Assembly: GCA_900155495.1 (NCBI GenBank)
Contig: FTLJ01001441.1
Location: forward strand, 1 to 18,670
DNA: 18,670 nt
Reading direction: 5' to 3'
From: Porogramme epimiltina
Lineage: Eukaryota; Basidiomycota; Agaricomycetes; Polyporales; Polyporaceae
Both the position numbers and the translations under genes were made by a program. The notes beneath the pieces were generated by a model. It was given only the letters and a program-made list of their open reading frames with translations. It was not told where the DNA came from and did not search any database. Numbering within the stretch: the stretch's first letter is position 1; every line of letters begins with the position of its first letter. This document shows, one piece after another, positions 1 through 13,137 of the stretch.

Positions 1-662
1 CCCCCCCCCCCCCCCCCACCCCAACATCACCACCACACCGGCGTCAGGACCGCCGCGGGGAAGGCAGGGCCCACGTCCATCTCCGCGAGCCCTTCGCGCT
101 GTGTTTACGTCTCGCGCGCGGGTGGCGTCCCGGGGTTTGTTCTGTTCTGGGGGGTGGTCCTGGGGCCTAGGCGCTCCGGGTGCGCGGGCTCGACGGCGGA
201 GCGGTAGCTCGGGGGAAGCTCGAGGTGTTCGTGCGGGGCGCCGTCGTGCGCGCGCGAGAGGGGGCGCGCGCGGCATGTCCGGCACGTCGACTTTAGTGTA
301 GGTGAGTAGAGCGTCGGGGGCTGTATGTTTATGGAGGTGGACACCAACACGTGTGCGGTGACATACTGCGCTCCGCAAAGAAAAATAACCATCCGTCGTT
401 CGTGACGTCCCGCCCGACTCCAAGGCCCCGGAACGCCGCGCCTGGCCACCCGCCGTATCCAGGAAGCATTACGTCGCGGCGTTAAGAGGGCGGCAAGAGG
501 CTAGAGCGACGCCACACCGTAGGACCTAGGACGTATAGGCTACACCAAGTAACGGCACCGAGGAGCTGGGGGAGCGCCTTTTTTGCTCCCTCCCTTCGCG
601 ACGCCACGCCGCGCGAGCACGAGGCGGATATCCTCCCAGACTCCAGCCCCTCCACCCGCACC

Positions 663-676
663 ACGCACACACACAC
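663..676. repeat. CA dinucleotide microsatellite
   Basis: A short CA run lies in the gene-free left flank. A looser CA/CG-rich purine-pyrimidine stretch (about 895-930) follows 220 bases later. Both are simple-sequence DNA with no sign of coding use. Confidence 0.7.
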
Positions 677-1077
677 CTTACGAACCGCCTAAACACGTGC
701 AAAGTCTAAAACACGCCCGCGCGTCCAGCACGTCCGCTTTCTCCGGCAGCGGCGCAGGCGCAGGCGGCGGCGGGTGCGGATATCCATATAATTCACCTGC
801 CAGCCCTGCGCGGGCCCCTCCCCCCCTTGCGCCACGCCCCACGCTGCGCCCTCCCCGTGGCCGGGGACTCCGTGCGACGTGTGCGCCGCACTGCGCACAT
901 ACACACATACGCACACACATGCACGCGCCACACGTGCACCGTGACATGACATAACGAGAGCGGGTACCGGTTGGGGTGGGCAACGTGCCCCGGGAGGCAA
1001 GCCCGGCCGCCTGCGCACGCTGTGGTCGCGCGGCCCACCACACTGGCACGCCGCACCACCCGCCGCCGTCCCCAGAT

Positions 1078-1094
1078 CTCTCTCTCTCTCTCTC
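1078..1094. repeat. TC dinucleotide microsatellite
   Basis: About eight to nine consecutive TC units lie in the gene-free left flank. This is a polypyrimidine run on the plus strand. Confidence 0.75.
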
Positions 1095-1523
1095 GTGGCA
1101 GCCGGGGCCTAGACCCCTCCGGCTTCCACGAACGTTCCTTTAGCATGCTGTACGTATATACGGCATATACGGTATACACCGCACAATGGACGAACGGGAC
1201 ACCCGCGTTTAGAGCACACACCACGCAAAACAGCAGAGCGCCGTCACGGTGACGGCAGGCGCCAGGGTCGTGCGCGCCGCGGGAGACTCGAGAGGCAGAG
1301 GGGCAGGCAGCGCGAAAAAAAAACCACCGCGCGAGCCCGCCCCGCCCCGCGTGGCTCGGCTCCTCCGCCTTCTCCCAGCTTCCCTGCCCCTTCTTTCCCC
1401 CGCGGGGCGTAGGGTCCGCGAGGTGTCGTACGACGTCGTTGCCTTACCGGGCGGCAGCACGTCCGCACCGCACGCCCACAAAGCAAGTGTGCCGCGGGTC
1501 GACCCGCTCGCACGGAAGAAAAA

Positions 1524-1527
<4 letters not shown>

Positions 1528-1555
<28 letters not shown>

Positions 1556-1557
1556 AC
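1528..1557. repeat. (CAGA)n tetranucleotide microsatellite
   Basis: About seven tandem copies of a CAGA/GACA unit follow a short A-rich stretch. The array lies about 270 bases beyond the stop codon of the V-ATPase B gene. It could therefore be part of that gene's 3' untranslated region, where it would read as CUGU/UGUC repeats. Repeat number should vary between strains. Confidence 0.8.
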
Positions 1558-1828
1558 GTGCATGCGTTCGGGAATCCGGCAGCGGTGTTTGTATGTACAG
1601 GCCTGCCATGCATGTCCACGCACAATGACGGGCGACAGGGGCAGCGGCAGCGGTCCTCTCTCCTGTCCGCGCAGCAAGTCATCTTTACACCTCGCGTTCG
1701 CTCGGCGGTGGCTCGGTTCCTCGACAGCGCGAAGTCCGTCTGCACCCGCGCCTCCGCCGTCCTCCTCCCCCTCCTTCTCTTCCTCCCACCCGCCCGAGCG
1801 GCACCGAGAGAGCGGCCTGCCCCCTCGC

Positions 1829-4124
<2,296 letters not shown>

Positions 4125-4440
4125 ATTGACAGAGTGGGAGACGGAGGGGGGAGACAGAACCAAAGCAGAATTCGAGACACGCTCGAATGAGTGACGTCCG
4201 GCCCAGCGGCAGTTTCGACAAATTAAGCGCCCGCAGTGCCCTGATGCAGATCTAGTCATGTTCCCACGCGCCCCGAATGTGGACCTCGGTCCTATCTCTC
4301 GATGGCTCAACAACTGGTAATATACATCAAAGGGTCTGGTCTACGCAGAAAGCAGCTCTATGCAACGTTTGGTGGCATTTTCCGCAACGTGGGTGTCCTT
4401 TGACGACCTGCAGGAGATATGTCAGTCGACCAACTTGGAA
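4125..4440 (-). promoter_or_regulatory. Intergenic: V-ATPase B promoter and cofactor D 3' region
   Basis: These 316 bases separate the stop codon of the upstream cofactor D gene from the V-ATPase B start; both genes are read on the minus strand. The stretch must hold the terminator of one and the promoter and 5' leader of the other. I see no clear TATA box at a fixed distance and no further gene. Confidence 0.5.
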
Positions 4441-7400
4441 TCAGCCAGTGCGCACAAGTACAGACCATTCAGTCTCAAGCAATATTTCTTCTACTTCGTC
4501 CGTGTCCAGGCCCGTATCCTTGCTAGATAGAACGAGGTACAGATACTCGGCTGTATCTGCTCGCACCTATGTTGCATACTGTTAGAATATAATGTTGTCT
4601 ATTCGGATTAGCACTAACTCTAGGATACTGGTGGGCGAGGTAAGAGGGTAGCTGCTCTATGCAGTTTGTCTGAAGTTCAGCCAACGGGAGCAGGTTTACG
4701 AGACTAGATGAAAGTCAGCCTTATGCTCAATCTGGCCCGACACCACCTACCATCTCATGGAGACATTGATGCGTTGAGGGTTCTTCAGTCGAGGGGCATT
4801 CTTGGTGACTAGCGAGTGTAGCGAGCGCAAGCTGTGACTATGATGTTAGAGCATGAAACATAAGAAGCACAGATACGTACGTCTTCAATCCTTCTTGGTC
4901 GTGTTGCAACTCCTCAAATACGTCGGCTTCTAAGAGAATATTGAAAGTCTGTAGCACAGGTACTACTACGTTGTTAGACGCAGAGTTCTTCAGTGCCTGA
5001 GATAGCAAGTCTCGTGATAGGCCACGCAGGTCATAGCGGTCATTCTCCGTAGTTGCAGTGGGCATCTTCAAAGCCCATCCAATCAACGCAGCAGCTACCG
5101 GGCGTTGCTACAAATGCTTCTTTAGTCAGCGGTCACGTTGGACACGGGAATGCTAGGCCCACCGTGCTATCGGTTTTCGTGCTCACGCTGAGCACGATTC
5201 CAGCGAGGATCTGCACACGGTACCGCTCGATGTCCAGCAACTGCACAGCCCGCGGGAATAACCAGCTCCCCTCGTTCCAACCCACGGACTCCCCGCTGCG
5301 GATGCTATTTTAGCGTCCCATCCGTTCACCGCACCCCCTCCTCCCCGAAAAGCTAATTTCAACGCACCTCAGGAACAGGTCCCTCATCCTTGCCTCCCCC
5401 CGAACCCTCCACGGCTCCGGATCGGATACCTCCGGTGGAGGCAACGCCAGGATCGTGCGGAAGCACTCGCCCGCAGTCTGCCGGACGTTGTCCAGACGCT
5501 CGACTCCCTGTTTAAGAATACCAGCAACCGCGTCGTGAAACGCGTCCGGAGGGAAGTAGGGTGCGAGCGCGCGGTCCGGTAGGGCGCCCGCCCGGTCGAA
5601 GAGCGTCTTTATGACGTGGGTCAGGCCACCCACACACGATATGCGCGCCCACGACCCGACGTCCCCGCGCTCATCGCTTGTATAGTCAGTAAGACCATCT
5701 AGGAGCGCGTCCGTTGTCGCTCGGATCAGGTCCGCAGGGAGATCTATCGAGATATGAAGTGCGGGCGTTAGCTACAGAGAAGGTAGGACGGAAGGAACTG
5801 ACGGACTTGCAGATAAGTCCCCGGCGACGTTTTCGATGATCAAAGGCATTGCTTCAAAGGCGTTCCGCCGGGCCTCGATATTTGCGCTTCCATTTCCGCT
5901 CTAAGTGACGCCGTCAGCATCCGCAGGTGGTTTACATACGGGCGGCGGCGCCCGGGCTAGTCACCTTCCGGTCGACCATCCGCAGAAGGCATCTCATGGC
6001 ATTTTCAACCCCATGCGGATGGGCGGCGTAGTCCAACACGCCGAGAACTCTTGCGAGGCTCTGCTGCATCGGTGGTGTGCCCTTCTCAAAGTCGTTGACT
6101 AGCCTTTGCAGGACAGCGGAGCAGTCTACGAGCCGGCTCACAGCCGCGAGAGCGTCTGCAGCGGCCTGCTGCACCGCCACAGTTTTGCTCTTGAGGCCCG
6201 AGTCGACAACGTGCCGCCAATGCGGCACCGTAGTTTGCGCATGCTGCGTCTCTGCAAGAGAGATTGCGGAAGCGATTAGTCGACACGCTGCGGCCGTGAT
6301 CAGGTCCTGCCGGGTCGATTGAATGGTGGCGAGCGGCACCGTGGACAGGGCAGCGAAGACCTATAGGCATAGGAAGGCAAGGGCACGTCAGGGAGAAAAT
6401 ACCGAGGTCAGGTGGTGTTATACGGACCTTTCGTCTTTCCGGTTCAAGCAGTTCTCTGTGCGGAGAATCGCGGAATGCTGCTGCGAGTTCCGTAAGAGCG
6501 AGTAAGCCACCATGAACGTCCCCGGCGTCCGGCATCTTCAAGAGGATTGACTACACAAGCAGCGCCCCGTCAAATTCGCATTGTAGAGCATATACAAGTG
6601 GTAATGTACTCACAGCCCGTCGGGCAGCATCTGGACCTAACTTGATAAGATCGATGTTGCAGATGGTCTTCAAAGACTGGGCGCCGATTTGTCTCATAGT
6701 AGGGTCCCAATGACGCAACGTCACGGAGAGCAGGTGGTCGATGAGGACACCCCGGTATTCTTCATGTCTGGGGGGGGGGTTAACATGTAAAAGTAGGAAG
6801 TGCAGTTCTGACATACTCTGCTACATCGGGAGCAGCTATCACAAATGCATTTCTACGGACACCAACAGCGAAGAAGTCCGTTTTACGCAGTACGTCTATT
6901 CCATGGGGAAATAAACTCTGTGACATATGTGTCAGCTACGTGGGCGCACGCCCACCGGCTAGGACCAACTCACCGTTCTTCCGACATATTCCTGAAAAGC
7001 AGCGCTTGCAGCGCGGCGAATTGGAACTTCACGATCGAACAATGAGACCGTGACCAGCGTCCGAGCAAGCTCTAGCGCATGAGGGCTTAGCGCCTCTGCG
7101 CTCTGCGCCCTCGCGAGGGACCATAGCACGTATGATGTGGCATCTCTCACATTTGCTCCAATCGAGTGGGCGCCCTTCCTGATGTCAAAGTACAACGCCT
7201 ATTCAGTCTTTAGTACGAAATCCCCCAAATACAGGATGATTTGACATACCTTGTTCAACCACCCAACGAGTTCGGCGAGCCGTTCGTCTGGTATGAGCCC
7301 ATGACGAGCCATCTCCGCGCATGCAAGACACGCTCCATGCCACGTCCCCTCTGCCACACTTGGCATGTCGTACAAGCTGGCCACGGCGATCGAGTGAATG

Positions 7401-8836
7401 GTGAACAAATGTAAAACCTGCTCGAGGACTTGCTCCGCGAAGTCAGCCGGGAGACGTTCCGAGATACGTGCAATCCCTTTTGCAGCGGAGTAGCGCACGA
7501 TGGTGTCCTTGTCACGAAGAGCCTTGAAAAGATCCTCAAGCGCGCCTTCCACTTCTTCTGGGATGTCAAGGTCATCTTCGTCGACCATTCCAGCTGTTTG
7601 AGTGCTGCCATCGGGTGCGAGAGTACGCCCTGTGGATGTGGGTAAGCGTTCAAATGTCAAAACGAGTCATTACTGGTACCTTTCACACGAAGCCTTCGCG
7701 TCTTTGGCGGTAAGAGGCGGATAATGACCCGAGAGACTAGCTTGGTATGGAATTTGCGGATAAGGGTATTACTCATAAGGCTTTGGCTCCCCGCTAGTGT
7801 CTGACAAAAATGAAGGAGTTGCTCCTTGTGAGTCTGCACTTGTCCGGCGGATCCGAGTTTGACGACCTCGCATAAAACACGCAAAATTCCCATAGCCTGT
7901 GATATGGACTGTTGTTGGGGTTGATAGGTTGGATATATCACGACGACAACGTACTGGAAATGGATCCAACGTCTTGCTCACGGTTTCAGTAGACCACTCC
8001 AAGAATCCTAAAAGCCTCGAAGAAGTATCCTTTCTAATAGACGTTAGATGGAAGAGGGTCGATAAGATATAATGATCCATTCACCTCATATAGAAACGCG
8101 AGAGAAGTATGGCAGCGCTTTCGCGGTCCAAGCCGGCTTTGTCGATAAACATCTTCCCTACACCCTCAACTCGAGATGCCGTCTCTCCTATTTTGCCTTC
8201 TTCGTCAAACTGCTCCAGATCAAACGGGATCATACAGACAAGAGACAGCCAGAGGAGTAGCGCGTATCGAAGAGCCCATTCCCATTCTGTTTTCGCAGGG
8301 GTATCAGGCGACGTAACATAATCAAGAGTGATCGTGAGGTCTGCTATTTCATGAGGAAAGAATCTCGCTGGGCGAAATTTGAAGGTTAATGTCGTTGAGT
8401 GACTTGAGGGGAATGAGTACTGACTGATGGTTTTGTAGCCTCGAAACTTGATAAAGCTGTACAGTAGCATCGAAAGCATATGCAATCTCCGGCTATTATA
8501 CTTGATAGAATGGTCATTAACGAAAAGCTTCGCATGATTCTTCAGTTTGTCGACGACAGGCGCAACGAGGTCCTCGAGATACGGGTCCCAGAGGTAGGAT
8601 TGCTCCTGATACGAGTTGAACTAGACAATGGATGAGCCCATGGGAGCTAGTCATTTTAACGCATCACTTACAATGGTAGAGATCTTCTGAAAGACCTGCC
8701 ATTCTGCGTTCTTCTGTTCTTCCGTCTGCTCGCCATGAAGGTCGAAGGCTAGGATTTGATCTCGGAGAGATACAAACTCGTCCTTGTTCTCGAACCGAGC
8801 ATATACCCTAAAGTCGTCGGCAGGGTCGATGTCCAT
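4441..8836 (-). CDS. TBCD: Tubulin-folding cofactor D (TBCD / Alp1 / Cin1), 1153 aa, 18 exons
   Basis: This HEAT-repeat chaperone binds beta-tubulin and, with cofactors C and E, assembles alpha/beta-tubulin dimers in the cytoplasm. Exons in transcript order: 8672-8836, 8425-8620, 8085-8367, 7955-8033, 7680-7908, 7250-7629, 6974-7198, 6817-6917, 6614-6767, 6428-6550, 5965-6360, 5807-5900, 5368-5743, 5163-5304, 4881-5107, 4751-4831, 4619-4703, 4441-4566. They sum to 3462 nt in frame. Family landmarks are FRGYKTI then RFFPHEIADL (about 110-131), LLLWLSLVCMIPFDL (about 165-180), VPIRRAASAAFQEYVGR (ending about 518), LFPHGIDVLRKTDFFAVG (521-538), DVHGGLLALTELA (615-627), DYTSDERGDVGSW (828-840) and a C-terminal cofactor-D region ending in a conserved EVEEILLETEW motif. 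The length matches the family (about 1100-1200 aa). An in-frame TAG lies 12 bases upstream of the ATG, fixing the start. Introns are 46-78 nt at most. The fourth intron has an alternative acceptor 12 nt downstream (exon start 7896 instead of 7908) that also keeps frame. Confidence 0.95.
6770..6779. repeat. 10-base G homopolymer (C run at a splice acceptor)
   Basis: On the transcribed strand this run of ten C leads straight into the AG acceptor at 6769-6768 of the eighth intron of the cofactor D gene. It serves as that intron's polypyrimidine tract. Length changes here would alter the intron and leave the coding frame intact. Confidence 0.8.
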
Positions 8837-9177
8837 CAGCTTGACCTATGACTGCTTTTCTTCTGCTGGAATGGATGGCTAAGGACCCTCGATCATCGAC
8901 GTCGACCACGAGAAAGATCATCCGGAGGCATCGTGTAAGTAGCTAGGCAAAGAGAAACGTGACTCTCGGTCCGGAGCCGCCAGCAAGATCAGACGCGCTC
9001 GTCGGGAATTTCCAAATATGGAGCGTTCCTGGAACGCCTAACAATGAGCGTCTATTGGCTTCCCCACAACGTCATACCCGCCGCCGAGTCGAAAGGTGTC
9101 AGCCATGTCACCCGCTTCACCGCGTGCTTATCCCATCCCCTGACCGTCTTTCATCCCATCTTACCCATACCCACTCG
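8837..9177. promoter_or_regulatory. Shared divergent promoter region, cofactor D / Spo71-like gene
   Basis: These 341 bases lie between two start codons facing away from each other. They must contain both 5' leaders and both promoters, unless transcripts overlap. The stretch includes a 10-bp perfect palindrome with an ACGT core (TCGACGTCGA, 8896-8905) flanked by two GATCAT copies (8891-8896 and 8917-8922), and a pyrimidine-rich run before the plus-strand start. Binding of any factor is not shown by sequence alone. Confidence 0.55.
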
Positions 9178-12100
9178 ATGTCCTCAGCACAACCTGCGGC
9201 ACTAACCCCACCTGTAGCTCTTGCCCCTTCGAAAGATGTCATCAAGGAGGATGTCCACAAGTACCGCCGCAGGTTCATCGGGCCCATACTGGCAACTGCC
9301 CTCCATCAAAGCGAACGGCCAAAGAAACAGAAGCGAAGACACAGATTTCTTGCTTCCAACCCCGAGTCATCCAGCAGCAGTGACGACGACTCGGACTCCA
9401 GCAGTCTCTCGGACGTCATCCATCGGCATGCGTTGGAATTCTTCCTCAAACACGGCGGCAAGCGCGAGAACTGGGGCGAGAGCCAACAGAAGAGCGTAAG
9501 GGTAGAAATGCGCAGACGGTGGAGAGAGAGCGAGTGGGGACGCGTTCACAAGGCGAGGCGGCAAGGCGCCACCGCACCAAAGTGGGTGGGCAATTCGTTC
9601 GACGTCGGTGTATTCCTTGGCGTGGACGTTTTGGATGAAGACCTCCCAGATGATCCAGTCTCAGAAGCTCCGTTCGATGGCCTTGCAGCAGCTGTTCAGC
9701 ACCATCCGCCGATCAGTGTTGCGCCTTCCACCGAGGCCGAAACATTCGTGACCGCAGTGTCTCACCCCCAAAGTACTTTTCCGCCACCCTCCTCTCCCGA
9801 CCCTTCCCGTGGCGTGGATGCATCAAGCCCACATAGCACAAACTCATCTACAGGACTCCTTGCAGGCACATGTTCTGCGATGCCTCAGGCTGCCGGGCCA
9901 GACAAACCCATGGAAGAACCTGGACCATCTTCGAGGCCAGAGGTGTCTTTCTCAGAACGTCACATTAACGGTACACCCGACATTCCGGACCCTGAAGCTA
10001 CACCGAAGCCGAACAAAGGGAAGGACAAAGAGGTCCGGTTTGAGCCCGAAACACCTGCCCCTCCCCGCGAGGTCCTTGCGCGCAAGGGAAGCGCGGTCAA
10101 GACTACTAGTGCGGGTGCGGTAGAGCAGAAAACAAGCGAAGCGAGTGTTAAGTGGGGAGACGTTATCATGAGAGGTATGACTGCATCTAATGTATTCTCA
10201 AAGGTGCAATAATAATGTTCACCGGTAGACCGTATGCTTGTTCGAGTGTCATATACGGAAGACACAGTCCCAGCTACATTCGATGAACGACAAAACCGCA
10301 CGACTCGCCATTTGGAAAATGACATATGGAGAGAGTACATGGTCGCATGGAGAAAGGATCGCTTAGAACTCTACAAAGATCACGTCAGTACTTGCTTCCT
10401 CGCAAGTCGATTTCAGCTCTGACAATTCGTTCTGAAGGCAACGCCCGGAAAGGAGTGGCTTGTCGGTACCAAACGATTGGCATACGTTGTACCTTTAGGC
10501 TCTTCTACAACACGACTCTCGCTTTATTCGTTCGTCGATCTCACCTTCTGTATCAGCTGCCCACCTACACCATTGAAGGGAGACCCCAAGCGGCGCTCGC
10601 ACCTGTTTAACAGTACAAGAGGAACAAATATATTTGTCTTCAAGCTCAAGAGTCGCACTCGGGCCGTTGATTGGTTATGGCAGCTTTGGTGATCCAATTT
10701 CCTATCCAACGGGGTCGCATAGGTTGCTTACAGTTCCCTTTGGCGTAGGCGTCATCTAGGCGGAAAGCTACCGCCTTACATTGAAATTCGTACCGCTGCC
10801 CTCGATACTCGTATCAAGGTCGATGTGCCAGGTTTCGACACTGCGGATGTCAATGCCGCTTACGATGTCTTTCAACGGGACAATATCATCAAATTATGCG
10901 AGAAGAATCTTCGAACCGCACCCGAATATCGAGCACTGATGGAAAAGGGGCAGCTAGAAGGTGTACAATTTGAACTCGCGTGGCGCCACGACATCAACTT
11001 GGACTGGGTATGGAAGGAGATCGACGTGCAGGGAAAGAAGCGCAGATGGGATGTGCTCTGTGGGCTCGCACTCAGGCAGGCAGACCGGGCGGCGCACCTA
11101 GAGTTTCACCGGAAGCACCACCAGCCATCGAGGATGCATACCAAAGACCGAACACGCCTCGACGAACCACCAGCTGTGGAAGGTTACGTTGACCGTATCC
11201 GTCCTAACTCGCAGATCAAGCAGTCGCTTTACTTGGCCACCCACGATGGATACCTCTTCTCCCTTGTTCCTTCTCGCGCGCATCAACCCGCTCCACCGGG
11301 TGCTCCTGTGGACCCGCACACGGCGGATCCTAGTGTTATCAGCCTGGCGGGCTCCTCAGGCGCGGCGGACACACGGCACAGGGCAGAGGTGCGGCGCGGG
11401 CGAATGCAGATCCTCGAAGCGACGGGTGTATCCGACCTGCGCAGTATTGTCGCCGTGAGGAGGGCCTTCCAACTGCTCACCCAAACCCGTGCGGATGTAG
11501 ATGCCGAAACGGCCGATGATTGGGAAGACACCCCGGCCTTCTGGGAGCAGGTGGACCGGAGCGAGAGCGACGACGAGGATGCAGGTGGAGAAGGGGCGTT
11601 CGCCACGTCGAGGGACCGGATCCGCCTGCGGATGCGACGTTCATTCGAGCTAGTGCTTACGTCTGGGCGGATTATCAGATATGAGGTAGGCATTAATTCG
11701 ACTACTCGACATAGCACAGTGGACTGATGTGCCCCCGGAACAGACATATTCATGCGCGGCTGCACTTGAGTGGATCACACGACTGCGCCCGTTAGTGTCG
11801 TACTGGAAGAAACGGCACCAGGCGGACGCAAGGCTCGAGATGGACATCGCACACGCCAGCACTGGACGCGACCGCATTACGCCACAACGGCCACGCGACG
11901 AGCATACGCATGATGGTGGGGCACATCGCGACGGGCCCATAGAGCCCCCGCTCGATCGGGACGGCACATTGCCCGACCTGTCGTTCTTCTACAACTGGTG
12001 CGTGTTGGAGGGCTGCCGCCCCATCCTCAAATGCGGAAGGTTGTATGGGCGCAAGGGCCTATACGGGCAGTACAAGTACGTCGGCCTCGACCCCTTGTGG

Positions 12101-12624
12101 CACTGCAGCTCGATCGCTCACAGGCACTCGCCACCCTTCGCCCTCTCATCTCCAGGCACCTCCAGCTGGTGCTCATCTCGGGCCACCTTGTGCAGTTCCA
12201 CATCACCGGCCGGAGCTCGCTGCACCACCGCAAGGACCGCGTGCTGGACCTGCTGGACGCGTACGTCTGCTCGGGCTACCTCGCGGCGCAGCACCTGCCC
12301 GAGGGCCAGTACGACGCGAACGCGGCGCCCGTCGCGCGGCGGTACCAGGACGGGCTCGAGACGGACGACGACGAGGAGGACACGCTCTTCGTGCTCTGGT
12401 ACCGCAAGGTGCGCGGGGGCGCCGCGGGTGTGCGCCGCAACAACTCCGGGGCGGACGTCCCGCCCCTCGGGGCGAAGCGGAAGGTCGCGGTGTTCCGGAC
12501 GAGGAGCAAGCTGGAGAGGGACGTGTGGGTGTGGGCGATTAATGTGGAGATCGAGAAGGTCGTGAGGGCGTCGAGGGAGCGGGAGGAGGCGGTGAGGCAG
12601 GCGGGCCAGCTCCTCCGGACGTAA
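9178..12624 (+). CDS. Spo71/Mug56-like protein with PH-type domains, 1046 aa, 6 exons
   Basis: The nearest family I recognise is yeast Spo71 / fission yeast Mug56, PH-domain proteins needed for shaping the spore membrane; the role in a mushroom is inferred only. Exons: 9178-10174, 10229-10383, 10438-10688, 10749-11685, 11744-12075, 12156-12624, all GT...AG and in frame (3141 nt). The N-terminal region has a Ser/Asp-rich low-complexity stretch (about 65-79), then a conserved-looking block including PKWVGNSFDVGVFLGVDVL (about 132-150), then a Pro/Ser-rich linker. A first PH-like unit (about 333-470) contains REYMVAWRKDRLELY and ends SRTRAVDWLWQLW. A second PH-like unit ends near 810 (FELVLTSGRIIRYE, then ALEWITRLRPLVSYW). 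A third (about 865 to the end) contains GCRPILKCGRLYGRKGL and LVLISGHLVQFHI. The ATG at 9178 is the first in this frame; its context is weak (T at -3). The final exon is strikingly richer in GC than the first three. Family assignment is fairly confident, function moderate. Confidence 0.8.
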
Positions 12625-13137
12625 GCGTCGGCGGAGGACCGAGGGCTTGTTGCGCCTTTCATCTGTGCGGACTTTGAGGACGTTTGGTGCTGCGGCTATC
12701 CCATATACCCCTATACTATTTGTTTTAGATCTTAATATCATAGCGGCCATGTTGATAGCGGTGGAACAGCATGTCTGGAAGTCGGAAATTGAGGATCGTT
12801 GCATGACGAAACAGAACGACACTGAAATGCCACGGACAGCGATGCCCTAGCCCAATACCCAATGTAAAACGCCGAGGAGCTGTAGTCCAATATTTGGTTA
12901 GAAGGTGACTCCAGGGAATTGTCGACGGGCGAGATTAAATTATTTGAGCCGTGGTCCCTGGAGATCCTCTCAGTGCGCACGCAAGACTCCTAGCCGGGCC
13001 GAAGAGATGTAATTCGGTGTATGCGTGTCTAAAGCGCAAATAGTATTCTCGTGTAAAGTACGTGCAAAGCAACAACGATGAGGGGAGGTTTGCCCATGTG
13101 ACAACAAATCCGAAGCAAGACAGAGAGAGGGGGGTCA
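12625..13137. other. Convergent 3' intergenic region
   Basis: This stretch separates the stop codons of the Spo71-like gene (plus) and uS12m (minus). It is much more AT-rich than the coding DNA on its left and should hold both 3' untranslated regions and terminators. I see no credible gene. It contains a 9-bp inverted repeat, CTCCAGGGA at 12909-12917 and TCCCTGGAG at 12955-12963, which could form a hairpin with a 37-base loop in either transcript. Confidence 0.6.

Larger units (their letters stand above)
1..1828. other. GC-rich intergenic region, no recognisable gene
   Basis: The stretch opens with a run of 17 C and is GC-rich and CpG-rich throughout. It carries several simple repeats (a CA run near 663-676, a TC run near 1078-1094, a CAGA/GACA run near 1528-1557). 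Open frames exist on both strands but overlap each other, are rich in Arg, Ala, Pro and Gly, and show no conserved domain, so I read them as by-products of high GC. The part next to 1829 probably holds the 3' untranslated region and terminator of the V-ATPase B gene, which is transcribed toward it. The run of C at the very edge could be a hard-to-assemble tract. Confidence 0.6.

Noticed and set aside
1..22. The C run at the left edge as a telomere or chromosome end
   Set aside because: No tandem CCCTAA-type units are present; a plain C homopolymer does not indicate a telomere.
8959..9177. An in-frame N-terminal extension of the Spo71-like protein
   Set aside because: The frame is open back to 8959 but contains no ATG before 9178, and it would occupy most of the shared promoter.
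11998..12155. Reading straight through the last intron of the Spo71-like gene
   Set aside because: The upstream frame continues into low-complexity Ser/Arg/Thr sequence, whereas splicing 12075 to 12156 restores a PH-like continuation (GQYKHLQLVLISGHLVQF) in frame.
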